6,048 nucleotides of DNA, from contig JAAXZP010000321.1 in assembly GCA_012719815.1 (NCBI GenBank), forward strand, positions 1 to 6,048. The letters are read 5' to 3'. The stretch's first letter is position 1, and each line of letters begins with the position of its first letter. The DNA comes from Christensenellaceae bacterium. Its GTDB lineage: Bacteria; Bacillota; Clostridia; Christensenellales; SZUA-584. Under the pieces are notes generated by a model, which saw only the letters and a list, made by a program, of their open reading frames with translations, did no database searches and was not told the DNA's origin. The translations under genes were made by a program, and so were the position numbers. Of the stretch, positions 1 through 5,487 are shown one piece after another.

Positions 1-455
1 AGCTGCTTGCCCGCCGCCGCCACCGGCGCTTCCGGCAAGCTCGCCGCTTCCTTAGGCCTGGTCAGCGCAAGCGCCAAAAAAGCCGCGCCGGCAATTACCG
101 CAACACAGGCTGCGAGTATTGCCGCTCGCGGCGCGAGAGCGTTTTTGAGCAGCACAACATAGCTGTCTTCACCGACAGCCACATAGCCATATTCCCGATA
201 GAGCAGGCGGCTGTGCGACCTGTACGCATAAACCGGGCGCCGCTTGCCGCTGTCCAGCATGCCTGTCGGCTTGTGCCTGCTGCCTGCCGCGTGTTCGGCG
301 AGCACCTTGTAACCGCCGTCCGGGTACAGGCTTTTCATCTGTTTCTTGGTGTAACATTTGATCTGATGGCCTCCGCTTTGATACCGGGCGCCGTAGTTCT
401 TGCGCGGCTGCTGCTCCAGTATGCCCTGCTTCGGCAGTTGCGATAGTTTGTCCAT
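1..455 (-). CDS. Unrecognised single-pass membrane protein under c-di-GMP riboswitch control (3' end beyond window)
   Basis: The reading frame is open from ATG at 455 to the window edge (151 codons seen), so the C-terminus is missing. An AAAGGAAA ribosome binding site lies about 8 nt before the ATG. Residues 1-110 are hydrophilic, basic and rich in Tyr, Lys and Arg, with one Cys (C34). Residues about 111-131 form one hydrophobic segment (Ala/Val/Ile/Leu), followed by TRPK and an Ala/Pro-rich stretch that looks like a linker. There is no N-terminal signal peptide, so the likely topology is a cytoplasmic N-domain of about 110 residues, one membrane span and an external C-terminal part not seen here. 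I do not recognise the family. The clue to its role is the leader: promoter, c-di-GMP-I aptamer and terminator all point at this gene, which suggests a surface or envelope function tied to the motile/sessile switch. The frame is certain; the function is unknown. Confidence 0.85.
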   Translation of the reverse strand, partial: MDKLSQLPKQGILEQQPRKNYGARYQSGGHQIKCYTKKQMKSLYPDGGYKVLAEHAAGSRHKPTGMLDSGKRRPVYAYRSHSRLLYREYGYVAVGEDSYVVLLKNALAPRAAILAACVAVIAGAAFLALALTRPKEAASLPEAPVAAAGKQ

Positions 456-540
456 ATTCTGTTTCCTTTCGCTGTACCGGGTTCCGTATCCGTGACCCCG
501 CCCCTGTGCTTTAAGACTCTTGCCGCCTTCGGTGCCGTAA

Positions 541-575
541 AACAAAAACCGCCTTCAATTCAGAGATTGAGGCGG
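541..575 (-). terminator. Intrinsic terminator, expression platform of the c-di-GMP riboswitch
   Basis: Read on the minus strand, CCGCCTCAAT (575-566) pairs with ATTGAAGGCGG (559-549) around a short loop, giving a 10-bp stem with one bulged A. The run TTTTTGTT (548-541) follows at once. It lies between the aptamer and the coding start at 455, as expected for a transcription-attenuating riboswitch. The 5' arm (575-571) is also the 3' strand of the aptamer, so aptamer closure and terminator folding compete. Confidence 0.88.
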
Positions 576-670
576 CCGAACGGTCATACCCGGTGTTCAA
601 AAGCAGGAAGTCGCCGGGGTTAGACTTCAGGCTTTGCGTCCCTGGCTTTCGCACAGGTTTGCCTTTCACG
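571..670 (-). ncRNA. Cyclic-di-GMP-I riboswitch aptamer (GEMM-I)
   Basis: The minus-strand RNA contains the conserved core: AAAGGCAAACC (666-656), a GAAA tetraloop in GCGAAAGC, then GGGACGCAAAGCC (642-630). By comparison with the Vibrio cholerae Vc2 aptamer, the G that contacts the ligand (G20) falls at about 663 and the A stacked between the two guanines (A47) at 635; both are conserved. The second helix carries a tetraloop-receptor-like pair, GTCTAAC (625-619) and GTATGAC (589-583), which resembles the 11-nt GAAA receptor. The 3' strand CCGTTCGGCCGCC (583-571) matches in length the family's TAGCCGGGTTGCC-type ending, placing the ligand-pairing C (C92) at about 572-571. This class senses c-di-GMP and typically controls motility, adhesion or surface genes. 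Because C92 lies in the terminator's 5' arm, ligand binding should prevent termination (an ON switch); this polarity is inferred. Confidence 0.93.
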
Positions 671-672
671 CG

Positions 673-690
673 ATATTGAACCCCCAATAT
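673..690 (-). other. Leader hairpin directly upstream of the aptamer
   Basis: ATATTG and CAATAT (690-685 and 678-673) form a perfect 6-bp stem with loop GGGGTT on the minus strand, ending about 3 nt before the aptamer. The loop is the exact complement of AACCCC (621-616) inside the aptamer's receptor helix, so a kissing or pseudoknot contact is possible. This has not been shown. Confidence 0.4.
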
Positions 691-716
691 TTGACCCTAA
701 CCAGAAAATCCAAAGG

Positions 717-743
717 CCGGAAACCATTTCAGCATGGCTCCGG
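717..743 (-). other. Leader stem-loop in the riboswitch 5' UTR
   Basis: On the minus strand CCGGA and TCCGG (743-739 and 721-717) close an inner CCAT/ATGG stem with a six-base loop and a small internal bulge, about 9 bp in total. It sits in the approximately 147-nt leader between the promoter and the c-di-GMP aptamer. No known function is recognised; it may be structural or protect the transcript. Confidence 0.35.
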
Positions 744-823
744 AAAATGAGCTGCCATACATCTTACTCAGATGGGCGATATTATCAATAATTTCTAATA
801 TATTCTATTTCTATCTATTGGGC

Positions 824-852
824 ATGTTAGCACAGTAAAATTACCCTGTCAA
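824..852 (-). promoter_or_regulatory. Sigma-A-type promoter for the riboswitch-controlled gene
   Basis: On the minus strand a perfect -35 TTGACA (852-847) is followed by a 17-nt spacer and -10 TAACAT (829-824). A TG one base before the -10 makes it an extended -10 element (TGCTAACAT). Transcription would start near 817 and give a leader of about 360 nt that includes the whole aptamer and terminator. Confidence 0.75.
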
Positions 853-927
853 TCCTTGGTGACATAATTTCTTAAAATTTTACACAGGAAGGAAAACGAG
901 TAAGCTGGCCTTCAGAGAAGGTTGACA

Positions 928-1350
928 TTAAACGGCGGGGGTTTTATCGTCGTGGGTCTTATCGTAATAATACTGCAGTATGTCGCGGCGGGTGACGATG
1001 CCGATAAACAGCCCTCGGTCGTCCGTTACGGGAATAAAGTTCTGGTTCATCGCCATCAGCAAAAGATCGTCGATATCGGCGTTCACGTTGACGGGTTTGT
1101 TCTGCCGGACCTTGAGTATATCCCGGACGTAGATTGCCTCGCGCGCGTGGTTGTCGTACGCCTCATGGTTGAGTATTGCCCAGAGCAGGTCGCCCTCGCT
1201 CAGCGTGCCGACGTATTCGCCGTCCCGGTTGATAACGGGTATGGCGGCATAGCCGTAATGCTTCATCTTCTCAAGGGCCTGCCGCATCGTGGAATCATCG
1301 TATATATAGGCCAGATCAACCTTGGGTTTCAGGAAAAACAGAATATTCAT
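928..1350 (-). CDS. Tandem CBS-domain protein
   Basis: A 140-residue protein made almost entirely of two CBS motifs (about residues 1-62 and 76-129), forming one Bateman module with no attached enzyme or transporter domain. Both repeats carry the nucleotide-binding signature with a Ser/Thr and an Asp: GTLSEGD (48-54) and GIVTRRD (117-123). Such modules bind adenosine-type ligands (AMP, ATP, SAM, or in some Bacillota c-di-AMP) and act as cytoplasmic energy or signal sensors; the ligand here cannot be read from sequence. ATG at 1350 is chosen because it has GGAG 8 nt upstream and because a GTG at 1392 would lie upstream of the predicted transcription start. The gene is divergent from the ComFB gene and co-oriented with the riboswitch gene downstream. 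No strong terminator separates those two, so some read-through into the riboswitch leader is possible. Confidence 0.92.
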   Translation of the reverse strand: MNILFFLKPKVDLAYIYDDSTMRQALEKMKHYGYAAIPVINRDGEYVGTLSEGDLLWAILNHEAYDNHAREAIYVRDILKVRQNKPVNVNADIDDLLLMAMNQNFIPVTDDRGLFIGIVTRRDILQYYYDKTHDDKTPAV

Positions 1351-1392
1351 GTCGGCAGCTCCGCAGCGTTGAAGTATTGAACCTGCATCCAC

Positions 1393-1422
1393 ATCATACC
1401 ACAGCCGCGCTTAATACCGCAA
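1393..1422 (-). promoter_or_regulatory. Probable extended -10 promoter of the CBS gene
   Basis: On the minus strand -10 TATGAT (1398-1393) is preceded by TGG, giving an extended -10 element. A weak -35 TTGCGG (1422-1417) lies 18 nt upstream. Transcription would start near 1386, about 36 nt before the ATG at 1350. Confidence 0.5.
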
Positions 1423-1520
1423 CACGGGCCGGGATTATTACAGCTTGCGCCGGGTATCTGCGTTCTTCGGCTGCATACAGGCTGGCTTGTCTTCATTGCT
1501 ATTTATAATGGCTTCATTTA

Positions 1521-1548
1521 TTGTAATATACTTTTATTCTTTTATAAA
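1521..1548 (+). promoter_or_regulatory. Probable promoter of the ComFB-family gene
   Basis: TTGTAA (1521-1526), a 16-nt AT-rich spacer and TATAAA (1543-1548) match the sigma-A consensus at 4/6 and 5/6. The start would fall near 1555, about 34 nt before the ATG. A perfect TATAAT at 1504-1509 lacks a matching -35 and is a weaker alternative. The surrounding 1500-1570 stretch is the most AT-rich part of this intergenic region. Confidence 0.45.
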
Positions 1549-1588
1549 ATCTTCCGATATTAGATATAACAGGTTTTAGGAGCGAATC

Positions 1589-1876
1589 ATGGCAACTATA
1601 ATAAGGCCAAAAAATATCATGGAAGACCTTGTGGAAAACAAGCTGGGCGAGCTGATGCGCTCGGCGGACATGTGCTGTTGCGAACGCTGCCGTGCCGACA
1701 CAAAAGCCCTTGCGCTCAACAAACTGCCGCCGCGCTATGTGGTCAGCGTAGGCGGCGAGGTCTACTCGCGTTTTCAGGAGCTCAGCACGCAGAACCAGGT
1801 CAACATCACCGCGGCCATTATGGCAGCCATTCGGGTGGTGCGCCAGCACCCGCATCACGACGCGAAATACGCTTAA
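1589..1876 (+). CDS. comFB: ComFB-family protein (possible c-di-GMP receptor)
   Basis: A 95-residue protein, close to the length of Bacillus subtilis ComFB. It shows the family pattern in order: an N-terminal helix NIMEDLVENKLGELM (9-23), a cysteine cluster CCCERC (29-34), then ALALNKLPPRYVV (40-52), GGEVY (55-59) and a C-terminal helix ending in HPHH (87-90). The cysteines could bind metal. ATG at 1589 is supported by AGGAG 8 nt upstream. In B. subtilis comFB lies in the comF operon but is dispensable for uptake; ComFB-domain proteins in cyanobacteria and other bacteria have been reported to bind c-di-GMP (from memory). Here the gene is not next to comFA or comFC but stands alone, about 0.9 kb from a c-di-GMP riboswitch, so a signalling role is at least as likely as a competence role. 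The family call is firm; ligand binding is inferred. Confidence 0.9.
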   Translation: MATIIRPKNIMEDLVENKLGELMRSADMCCCERCRADTKALALNKLPPRYVVSVGGEVYSRFQELSTQNQVNITAAIMAAIRVVRQHPHHDAKYA

Positions 1877-1893
1877 GCGCCGCGCTGCTTAAG
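1872..1893. other. Inverted repeat overlapping the convergent stop codons
   Basis: CTTAAGC (1872-1878) and GCTTAAG (1887-1893) form a 7-bp stem that contains the TAA stop of the ComFB gene in one arm and the TAA of the metallopeptidase gene in the other. It could act as a bidirectional 3'-end hairpin. Neither side is followed immediately by a T-run, so it is not a canonical terminator. Confidence 0.35.
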
Positions 1894-2266
1894 GCTGCCG
1901 CCGCCATTTTATATAATCCGCCAGAAACTGCTCATCTTCCGCAATCAGGCTGCGCTCGCCTGCTAAAGACTCCAGGTGATGCCGGAATTCGTGCTTTAGC
2001 GTGGCGGTGAGCCTCTCTTTCAGCTCATCGGGCGGCAAGTGCCCGTACACCCGCGCAAACGAACCGTAATAGATCGCGATATACCGGCCCATGCTGCCGC
2101 CGCAGCAGTATTCGCCCAGCACATAAAGCCCTTGCGCGCCGGGCCGCCTGTCGGGCTTGGCTTGCGGCATCAGCAATATACCTCCATTGAGCTGTGCGAA
2201 AAACTCGTGAGGAAACGTCTCCGCGATTTCATCCAGCATGACCTGCATCTCATCGATGGATATCAT
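1889..2266 (-). CDS. Small HExxH metallopeptidase-family protein
   Basis: A 125-residue protein with the zinc-protease motif HEFRH at 92-96 (H92 and H96 ligands, E93 the catalytic base), followed by HLESLAGE and an acidic C-terminal helix (LIAEDEQFLADYI, 107-119) that could supply the third ligand. The preceding part (GLYVLGEY, RYIAIYYGSFARVYG, 61-75) fits the compact zincin-like 'metallopeptidase family' proteins common in Clostridia. No signal peptide or membrane segment is seen, so it should be cytoplasmic; substrate unknown. ATG at 2266 is chosen because AGGAGAG lies just upstream (about 5-7 nt). The same frame stays open upstream to 2743, but that part lies opposite the YihY gene, has unrelated composition and is not coding. 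It converges on the ComFB gene with a 12-nt gap and is divergent from the YihY gene. Confidence 0.85.
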   Translation of the reverse strand: MISIDEMQVMLDEIAETFPHEFFAQLNGGILLMPQAKPDRRPGAQGLYVLGEYCCGGSMGRYIAIYYGSFARVYGHLPPDELKERLTATLKHEFRHHLESLAGERSLIAEDEQFLADYIKWRRQP

Positions 2267-2407
2267 GGCGCTCTCCTGTCCCCGTGCCTTACAGGCATGA
2301 GGGCATTTTCTTTTCCGCCGTTCCGGGTCATAGAAGCGGCAGCCGTAAACAATAATATTATCGGACGCCGCCGTGGCGCATTCTGCAAGAATAAAGGACG
2401 GTTCTGC
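2267..2407. promoter_or_regulatory. Divergent intergenic region with no clear promoter
   Basis: This 141-nt gap must start both the metallopeptidase gene (minus) and the YihY gene (plus). I find no good -35/-10 pair for either. The only AT-rich patch is the 10-bp palindrome ATAATATTAT (2352-2361), which could supply a -10 to either strand. A small hairpin TGCCT/AGGCA lies near the metallopeptidase start. Confidence 0.3.
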
Positions 2408-3304
2408 ATGGAAAAGCACAAACGCCCGTGGGCCAAATACGCGGCGCAGCTGTATGTGCGCATCCGGGATGACGACATACCAGGGCTGAGCGCCCAGCTG
2501 ACGTTTTACCTGCTGCTGTCGCTGTTCCCGTTCCTCCTGTTTCTGCTCAATATACTGAGCCTCACGGACGTGCCGATACATACCTATACGGTCAATATCA
2601 CCCGCTTTATGCCGGAGGATGTCGCAAGATTCTTCCGCGGGCTGATCGCCGAGATGCAAAGCGTCAAAAGCCCTGCCCTGCTGTCCGTCAGCGCGCTCAT
2701 TACGCTGTGGAGCGCGTCGCGCGGCGTGCAGGCTATCAGCCACTGCCTCAATAAAGCCTGCGACACCGAGGAAAACAGGCCGTTCTGGCGGGTGACCGCC
2801 ATGACGATGTTTTTCACCGTCTGCCTGGCCGTGCTGGTGCTGGTCACACTGCTGCTGCTGATATTCGGCGGGGTGCTGGGCGAAAGCCTATTCGGCCTGT
2901 TCGCGGGCGAACGGGTATTCCGCCGGCTCTGGACCGTACTCCGCTACGCCGTGCCCATCGCGGGCATGTTTCTCGTGTTTTTCCTGCTCTACAAATACGT
3001 TCCCAACTGCCGGCTTACCAGGCGGGACGTGATGCCCGGCGCGCTGTTCTCCACGTTCGGCTGGATCGCTGTGTCGCTGGTGTTCGCCGTTTACATCAAC
3101 CATTTCGCCAGCTTTACCCGCATCTACGGCAGCCTGGGAGCGGTGATCATACTGCTGATATGGCTGTACCTTAGCAGCGTCGTGCTGCTGCTGGGCGGGG
3201 AGATCAACGCCACCCTCGCCTATTTCCGCTCCGGAACCCGGCTGGACAAATACGAAAACGCCGAAATCAGGTGGCCGCTATTCCGGAAGAAACGCCGCCA
3301 ATAG
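2408..3304 (+). CDS. yihY: YihY/BrkB (UPF0761) family integral membrane protein
   Basis: A 298-residue protein, the usual length for this family, with about six membrane segments (approximately 30-52, 88-110, 131-156, 178-198, 210-232, 242-265) and basic ends (MEKHKRPWAK, FRKKRRQ). Family features are present: SAQLTFYLLLSLFPFLLF (28-45), LWSASRGVQAI (100-110) and the conserved C-terminal half with YKYVPN (195-200), GSLGAVIILLIWLYLSS (241-257) and GGEINA (263-268). The family was once annotated as ribonuclease BN, which was an error; its members are inner-membrane proteins of unsettled function (BrkB of Bordetella was linked to serum resistance). ATG at 2408 is preferred because AAGGA lies 9 nt upstream and the family's N-terminus starts here; the upstream open frame to 2039 overlaps the metallopeptidase gene and is rejected. 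It ends 9 nt from the convergent MFS gene. Confidence 0.93.
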   Translation: MEKHKRPWAKYAAQLYVRIRDDDIPGLSAQLTFYLLLSLFPFLLFLLNILSLTDVPIHTYTVNITRFMPEDVARFFRGLIAEMQSVKSPALLSVSALITLWSASRGVQAISHCLNKACDTEENRPFWRVTAMTMFFTVCLAVLVLVTLLLLIFGGVLGESLFGLFAGERVFRRLWTVLRYAVPIAGMFLVFFLLYKYVPNCRLTRRDVMPGALFSTFGWIAVSLVFAVYINHFASFTRIYGSLGAVIILLIWLYLSSVVLLLGGEINATLAYFRSGTRLDKYENAEIRWPLFRKKRRQ

Positions 3305-3325
3305 GGCGGGCGGTTAAATCCCGCC
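3305..3325. other. GC-rich hairpin between convergent genes
   Basis: GGCGGG (3305-3310) and CCCGCC (3320-3325) pair around a 9-nt loop that contains the TAA stop of the MFS gene (3316-3314). It sits just after the YihY stop codon (3302-3304). The stem could help end transcription from both sides, but no T-run follows on either strand, so this is a weak terminator at best. Confidence 0.4.
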
Positions 3326-4504
3326 GGCCCCAGCGGCATACACCTTTTTATGCAGCCTCAGCGCAAAGGGGAAAAGCGCCGCGAGCGGCACTGCCGCGAC
3401 GGCCAAAGCGCTCCCCAGGTCCGAAGCGTCCGCCAAAGCCCCAATCGCCGGCACGAAGACGAACATCGCGACATAATTGCCCAATATAACCGTGCCGGAC
3501 GCGGCCGCAGTGTGGGTCGGCGCAATCCTGCACGCGGCGGATATATTCACCGGGAAATTATTGCCGCACAAAAACGCGGAAATCCCGATCAGCACGATTT
3601 TGGGAACAACGCCCGGCACCAGCATGGCCGCCAGCCAAAAAGCAGCCCCCACAAGGTTGCTGAAGCCCAGCATCAGCCCCGCCGAAAACCGGGAAGCAAA
3701 CGGCGAATAAATCAGCCGGGATACCATCACGCCGGCGAAAAACACCGTCAGCGCCAGCGCTCCGTCCGCTTCATTGCCGCTGACTCTGGCCACCATCGAC
3801 GACGTGTACAGCATCGCCGAACACTGCCAGCAGCTCATCAGCACCGCGATAACAAACACCTGCGCCATGCCGGGCAGGCGGTAAAAGCCTACCAGGCTCT
3901 TGATCCGCTCCCGCAGGCTCTCGCGCCGCACGACCAGCCCGCGTTTTATATTCTTCCGGAACGCCACAGCCATATAAACCGCCCAGATCAGCGCGAAACC
4001 GCCAAAAGCGAAGAACACGGCCTGCATGCCGGCGGCGGCGTTAACCTGCTGCGCAACCACGGGCGAGACCATGGCGCCGAACGCGAATAGCATATGCATC
4101 AGGTTGATATACTTCTCCGGCTGGCGCGATACCGTCTCCGCCATAACGGAATTTGTCATCGTATCCACCACGCCGCCGAACAATCCCATCCCCACAAACA
4201 CGGCAAAGAGCAGCACGAGCGGTACCGACATTCCTACCGTGAGGAACAGCACAAAATAAACGAGGCCGGCGATGGATGTGATCTTGGGCTTATTGAGCAC
4301 GTCCATCAGCAGTATGCACAGTATCACCGCCGCAAACCCGCCGATGCTCTGCACCGATGTCAGCAGCGAAGCCTCGGCGATCGACAGCCTGTACGCGGTC
4401 CGGATGGAATCGAACATCTGCCCGATCACCGCTACGTTGAACGAATAACACAGCAACAGCATATCCAGAGCCGCAATTCTGGGCCATTCAGCTTCTCTTT
4501 TCAT
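3314..4504 (-). CDS. MFS transporter, translationally coupled to the methyltransferase gene
   Basis: A 396-residue protein with about 12 hydrophobic segments in two six-helix halves (roughly 10-182 and 213-384), separated by a basic cytoplasmic loop (RKNIKRGL...RRESLRERIK, 183-202): the normal length and layout of the major facilitator superfamily. The segment GGVVDTMTNSVMAE (110-123) resembles the DxxxN region of helix 4 in FucP-like carriers. The usual motif A between helices 2 and 3 is degenerate (MDVLNKPK, 67-74). The substrate cannot be told from sequence. Its ATG overlaps the upstream methyltransferase stop as ATGA (4504-4501), with AGGATGG upstream as ribosome binding site, so the two should be made from one mRNA by coupled translation. 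The context suggests uptake or export of a methylated compound, a sulfur amino acid or a related metabolite; this is inference. Confidence 0.9.
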   Translation of the reverse strand: MKREAEWPRIAALDMLLLCYSFNVAVIGQMFDSIRTAYRLSIAEASLLTSVQSIGGFAAVILCILLMDVLNKPKITSIAGLVYFVLFLTVGMSVPLVLLFAVFVGMGLFGGVVDTMTNSVMAETVSRQPEKYINLMHMLFAFGAMVSPVVAQQVNAAAGMQAVFFAFGGFALIWAVYMAVAFRKNIKRGLVVRRESLRERIKSLVGFYRLPGMAQVFVIAVLMSCWQCSAMLYTSSMVARVSGNEADGALALTVFFAGVMVSRLIYSPFASRFSAGLMLGFSNLVGAAFWLAAMLVPGVVPKIVLIGISAFLCGNNFPVNISAACRIAPTHTAAASGTVILGNYVAMFVFVPAIGALADASDLGSALAVAAVPLAALFPFALRLHKKVYAAGAGGI

Positions 4505-5394
4505 CGCTGCACCATCCTGTCTACCGCAAGCCTTATGGCGGCGATATGGGCCGGCGTGGTGCCGCAGCAGCCGCCGACGATGTTCGCGCCAGCCTGCACG
4601 ATTGTGGGCACCAGCGCGGCCATGAACTCCGGTGTTTCGGGATATACGTTTTTGCCGCCTATTACCTCGGGCAGCCCCGCGTTGGCGTGCACCAGTATCG
4701 GCGTGTCGGGGCAGGCGGCCCGCAGCTCGCTCACGATCTCGATCATGCGCTCCATGCCGTTGCCGCAGTTGGTGCCGATGATATCCGCGCCCGCTTCCAG
4801 CACGGCGGCAGCCGCTTCCGCCGGGGTGATGCCCATCATCGTCCGGTAACTGCCCGACGCCGTCCTGTCGAACGTAAACGTGCAGATGACTTCGCAGCCG
4901 GTGTTCTCCCTGGCAGCCCGCACCGCAATGGCCGCTTCCTCGGCGTCCATCATCGTCTCGATACAGAGCGCATCCGCGCCGCCTTTCTCCAGCGCGACAG
5001 CCTGCTCGCGGAACGCATTATACAGCTCCTCGCGGGTGACCTCCTCCATGATCAGCAGCTTGCCGGCAGGACCCATGGAACCGATCACCAGCCTGTCGCC
5101 CGCCGCTTCCCGCGATGCCCGGGCTGCCGCCTCGTTGATTTCCGCCGCCTTATCGTCCAGCCCGAAGCTTTTCAGCTTGATGCGGCTGCCGCCGAAGCTG
5201 TTGGTCTCCACCATGTCCGCGCCGGCGTCGATATAGCTCTTTGCGATATCGCGCACATCCGCGAACCGCTCCAGGCACCAGCGCTCGGGGCAATCGCCCG
5301 GCTTTAGGCCCTTCTGATACAGAAACGTCCCCCATGCCCCGTCCGCCACCAGCACCCGGCCCGCGCGAACGGCCTCCGTAATTTTTTTCGCCAT
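4501..5394 (-). CDS. Homocysteine S-methyltransferase family protein (MetH N-domain-like)
   Basis: A 297-residue single-domain TIM-barrel protein matching the homocysteine-binding module of cobalamin-dependent methionine synthase. In order: DGAWGT (18-23), ETNSFGG (63-69), GSMGPAG (105-111), IETMMD (145-150), GTNCGNGME (207-215), HANAGLP (236-242), GGCCGTTPAHI (274-284). The three zinc ligands, C210, C276 and C277, are all present, so it should be active. The family binds a thiol (homocysteine) on zinc and methylates it. MetH would continue into folate, cobalamin and activation domains; here the protein stops after the first. It must therefore take methyl groups from a separate corrinoid protein or from a small donor such as a methylated sulfur or amino compound. 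No corrinoid protein is encoded in the window. ATG at 5394 has AAAGGAA upstream. It is first in an operon with the MFS gene. Confidence 0.92.
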   Translation of the reverse strand: MAKKITEAVRAGRVLVADGAWGTFLYQKGLKPGDCPERWCLERFADVRDIAKSYIDAGADMVETNSFGGSRIKLKSFGLDDKAAEINEAAARASREAAGDRLVIGSMGPAGKLLIMEEVTREELYNAFREQAVALEKGGADALCIETMMDAEEAAIAVRAARENTGCEVICTFTFDRTASGSYRTMMGITPAEAAAAVLEAGADIIGTNCGNGMERMIEIVSELRAACPDTPILVHANAGLPEVIGGKNVYPETPEFMAALVPTIVQAGANIVGGCCGTTPAHIAAIRLAVDRMVQR

Positions 5395-5434
5395 CGCCCT
5401 GTTCCTTTCCGCAGCATTGTGAACCTATATGCTT

Positions 5435-5463
5435 ACTCTAGTCCAAAGCGTGGCATATTTCAA
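5435..5463 (-). promoter_or_regulatory. Promoter of the methyltransferase-MFS operon
   Basis: On the minus strand -35 TTGAAA (5463-5458, 5/6 match), a 17-nt spacer and -10 TAGAGT (5440-5435, 4/6 match). Transcription would start near 5428, leaving about 34 nt before the ATG at 5394. That is too short for a SAM, cobalamin or T-box leader, so control is more likely at the promoter. Confidence 0.55.
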
Positions 5464-5487
5464 CCGTCAAAACGGTCTGCCCGGTTG
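5461..5487. repeat. Nested inverted repeats over the operon -35 region
   Basis: ACCGT and ACGGT (5464-5468 and 5472-5476, hyphenated by three to four bases) form a small dyad, and CAACCG (5461-5466) with CGGTTG (5482-5487) forms a wider one. Both touch or abut the -35 of the methyltransferase promoter, a plausible position for a repressor or activator. No known operator is recognised. Confidence 0.3.

Noticed and set aside
885..905. AGGAAGG-like ribosome binding site on the plus strand
   Set aside because: No start codon with an open frame follows at a suitable distance that is not antisense to the CBS gene.
909..921. Hairpin CCTTC-AGA-GAAGG after the CBS gene as a terminator
   Set aside because: The stem is only 5 bp with a 3-nt loop, and the nearest T-run is more than 10 nt further on.
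922..1380. Plus-strand open frame of 152 codons
   Set aside because: It lies opposite the CBS gene, whose product has two clear domain motifs; the plus frame has no family resemblance and no ribosome binding site.
1351..1392. GTG at 1392 as start of the CBS gene
   Set aside because: It has no ribosome binding site and lies upstream of the predicted transcription start near 1386; CBS-protein homology begins at the ATG at 1350.
1514..1858. Minus-strand open frame opposite the ComFB gene
   Set aside because: It is a shadow of ComFB and runs through the AT-rich promoter region; no family resemblance.
2039..2407. N-terminal extension of the YihY frame
   Set aside because: It overlaps the metallopeptidase gene on the other strand and the family's N-terminus begins at 2408.
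2267..2743. N-terminal extension of the metallopeptidase frame
   Set aside because: This part is antisense to the YihY gene and has arginine-rich, low-information composition; ATG at 2266 has a strong ribosome binding site.
3350..5307. Long plus-strand frames (3350-4090, 4094-4849, 4546-5307)
   Set aside because: They are opposite the MFS and methyltransferase genes, are rich in Arg/His/Gln or Ala/Ser as expected for antisense shadows of GC-rich genes, and match no family.
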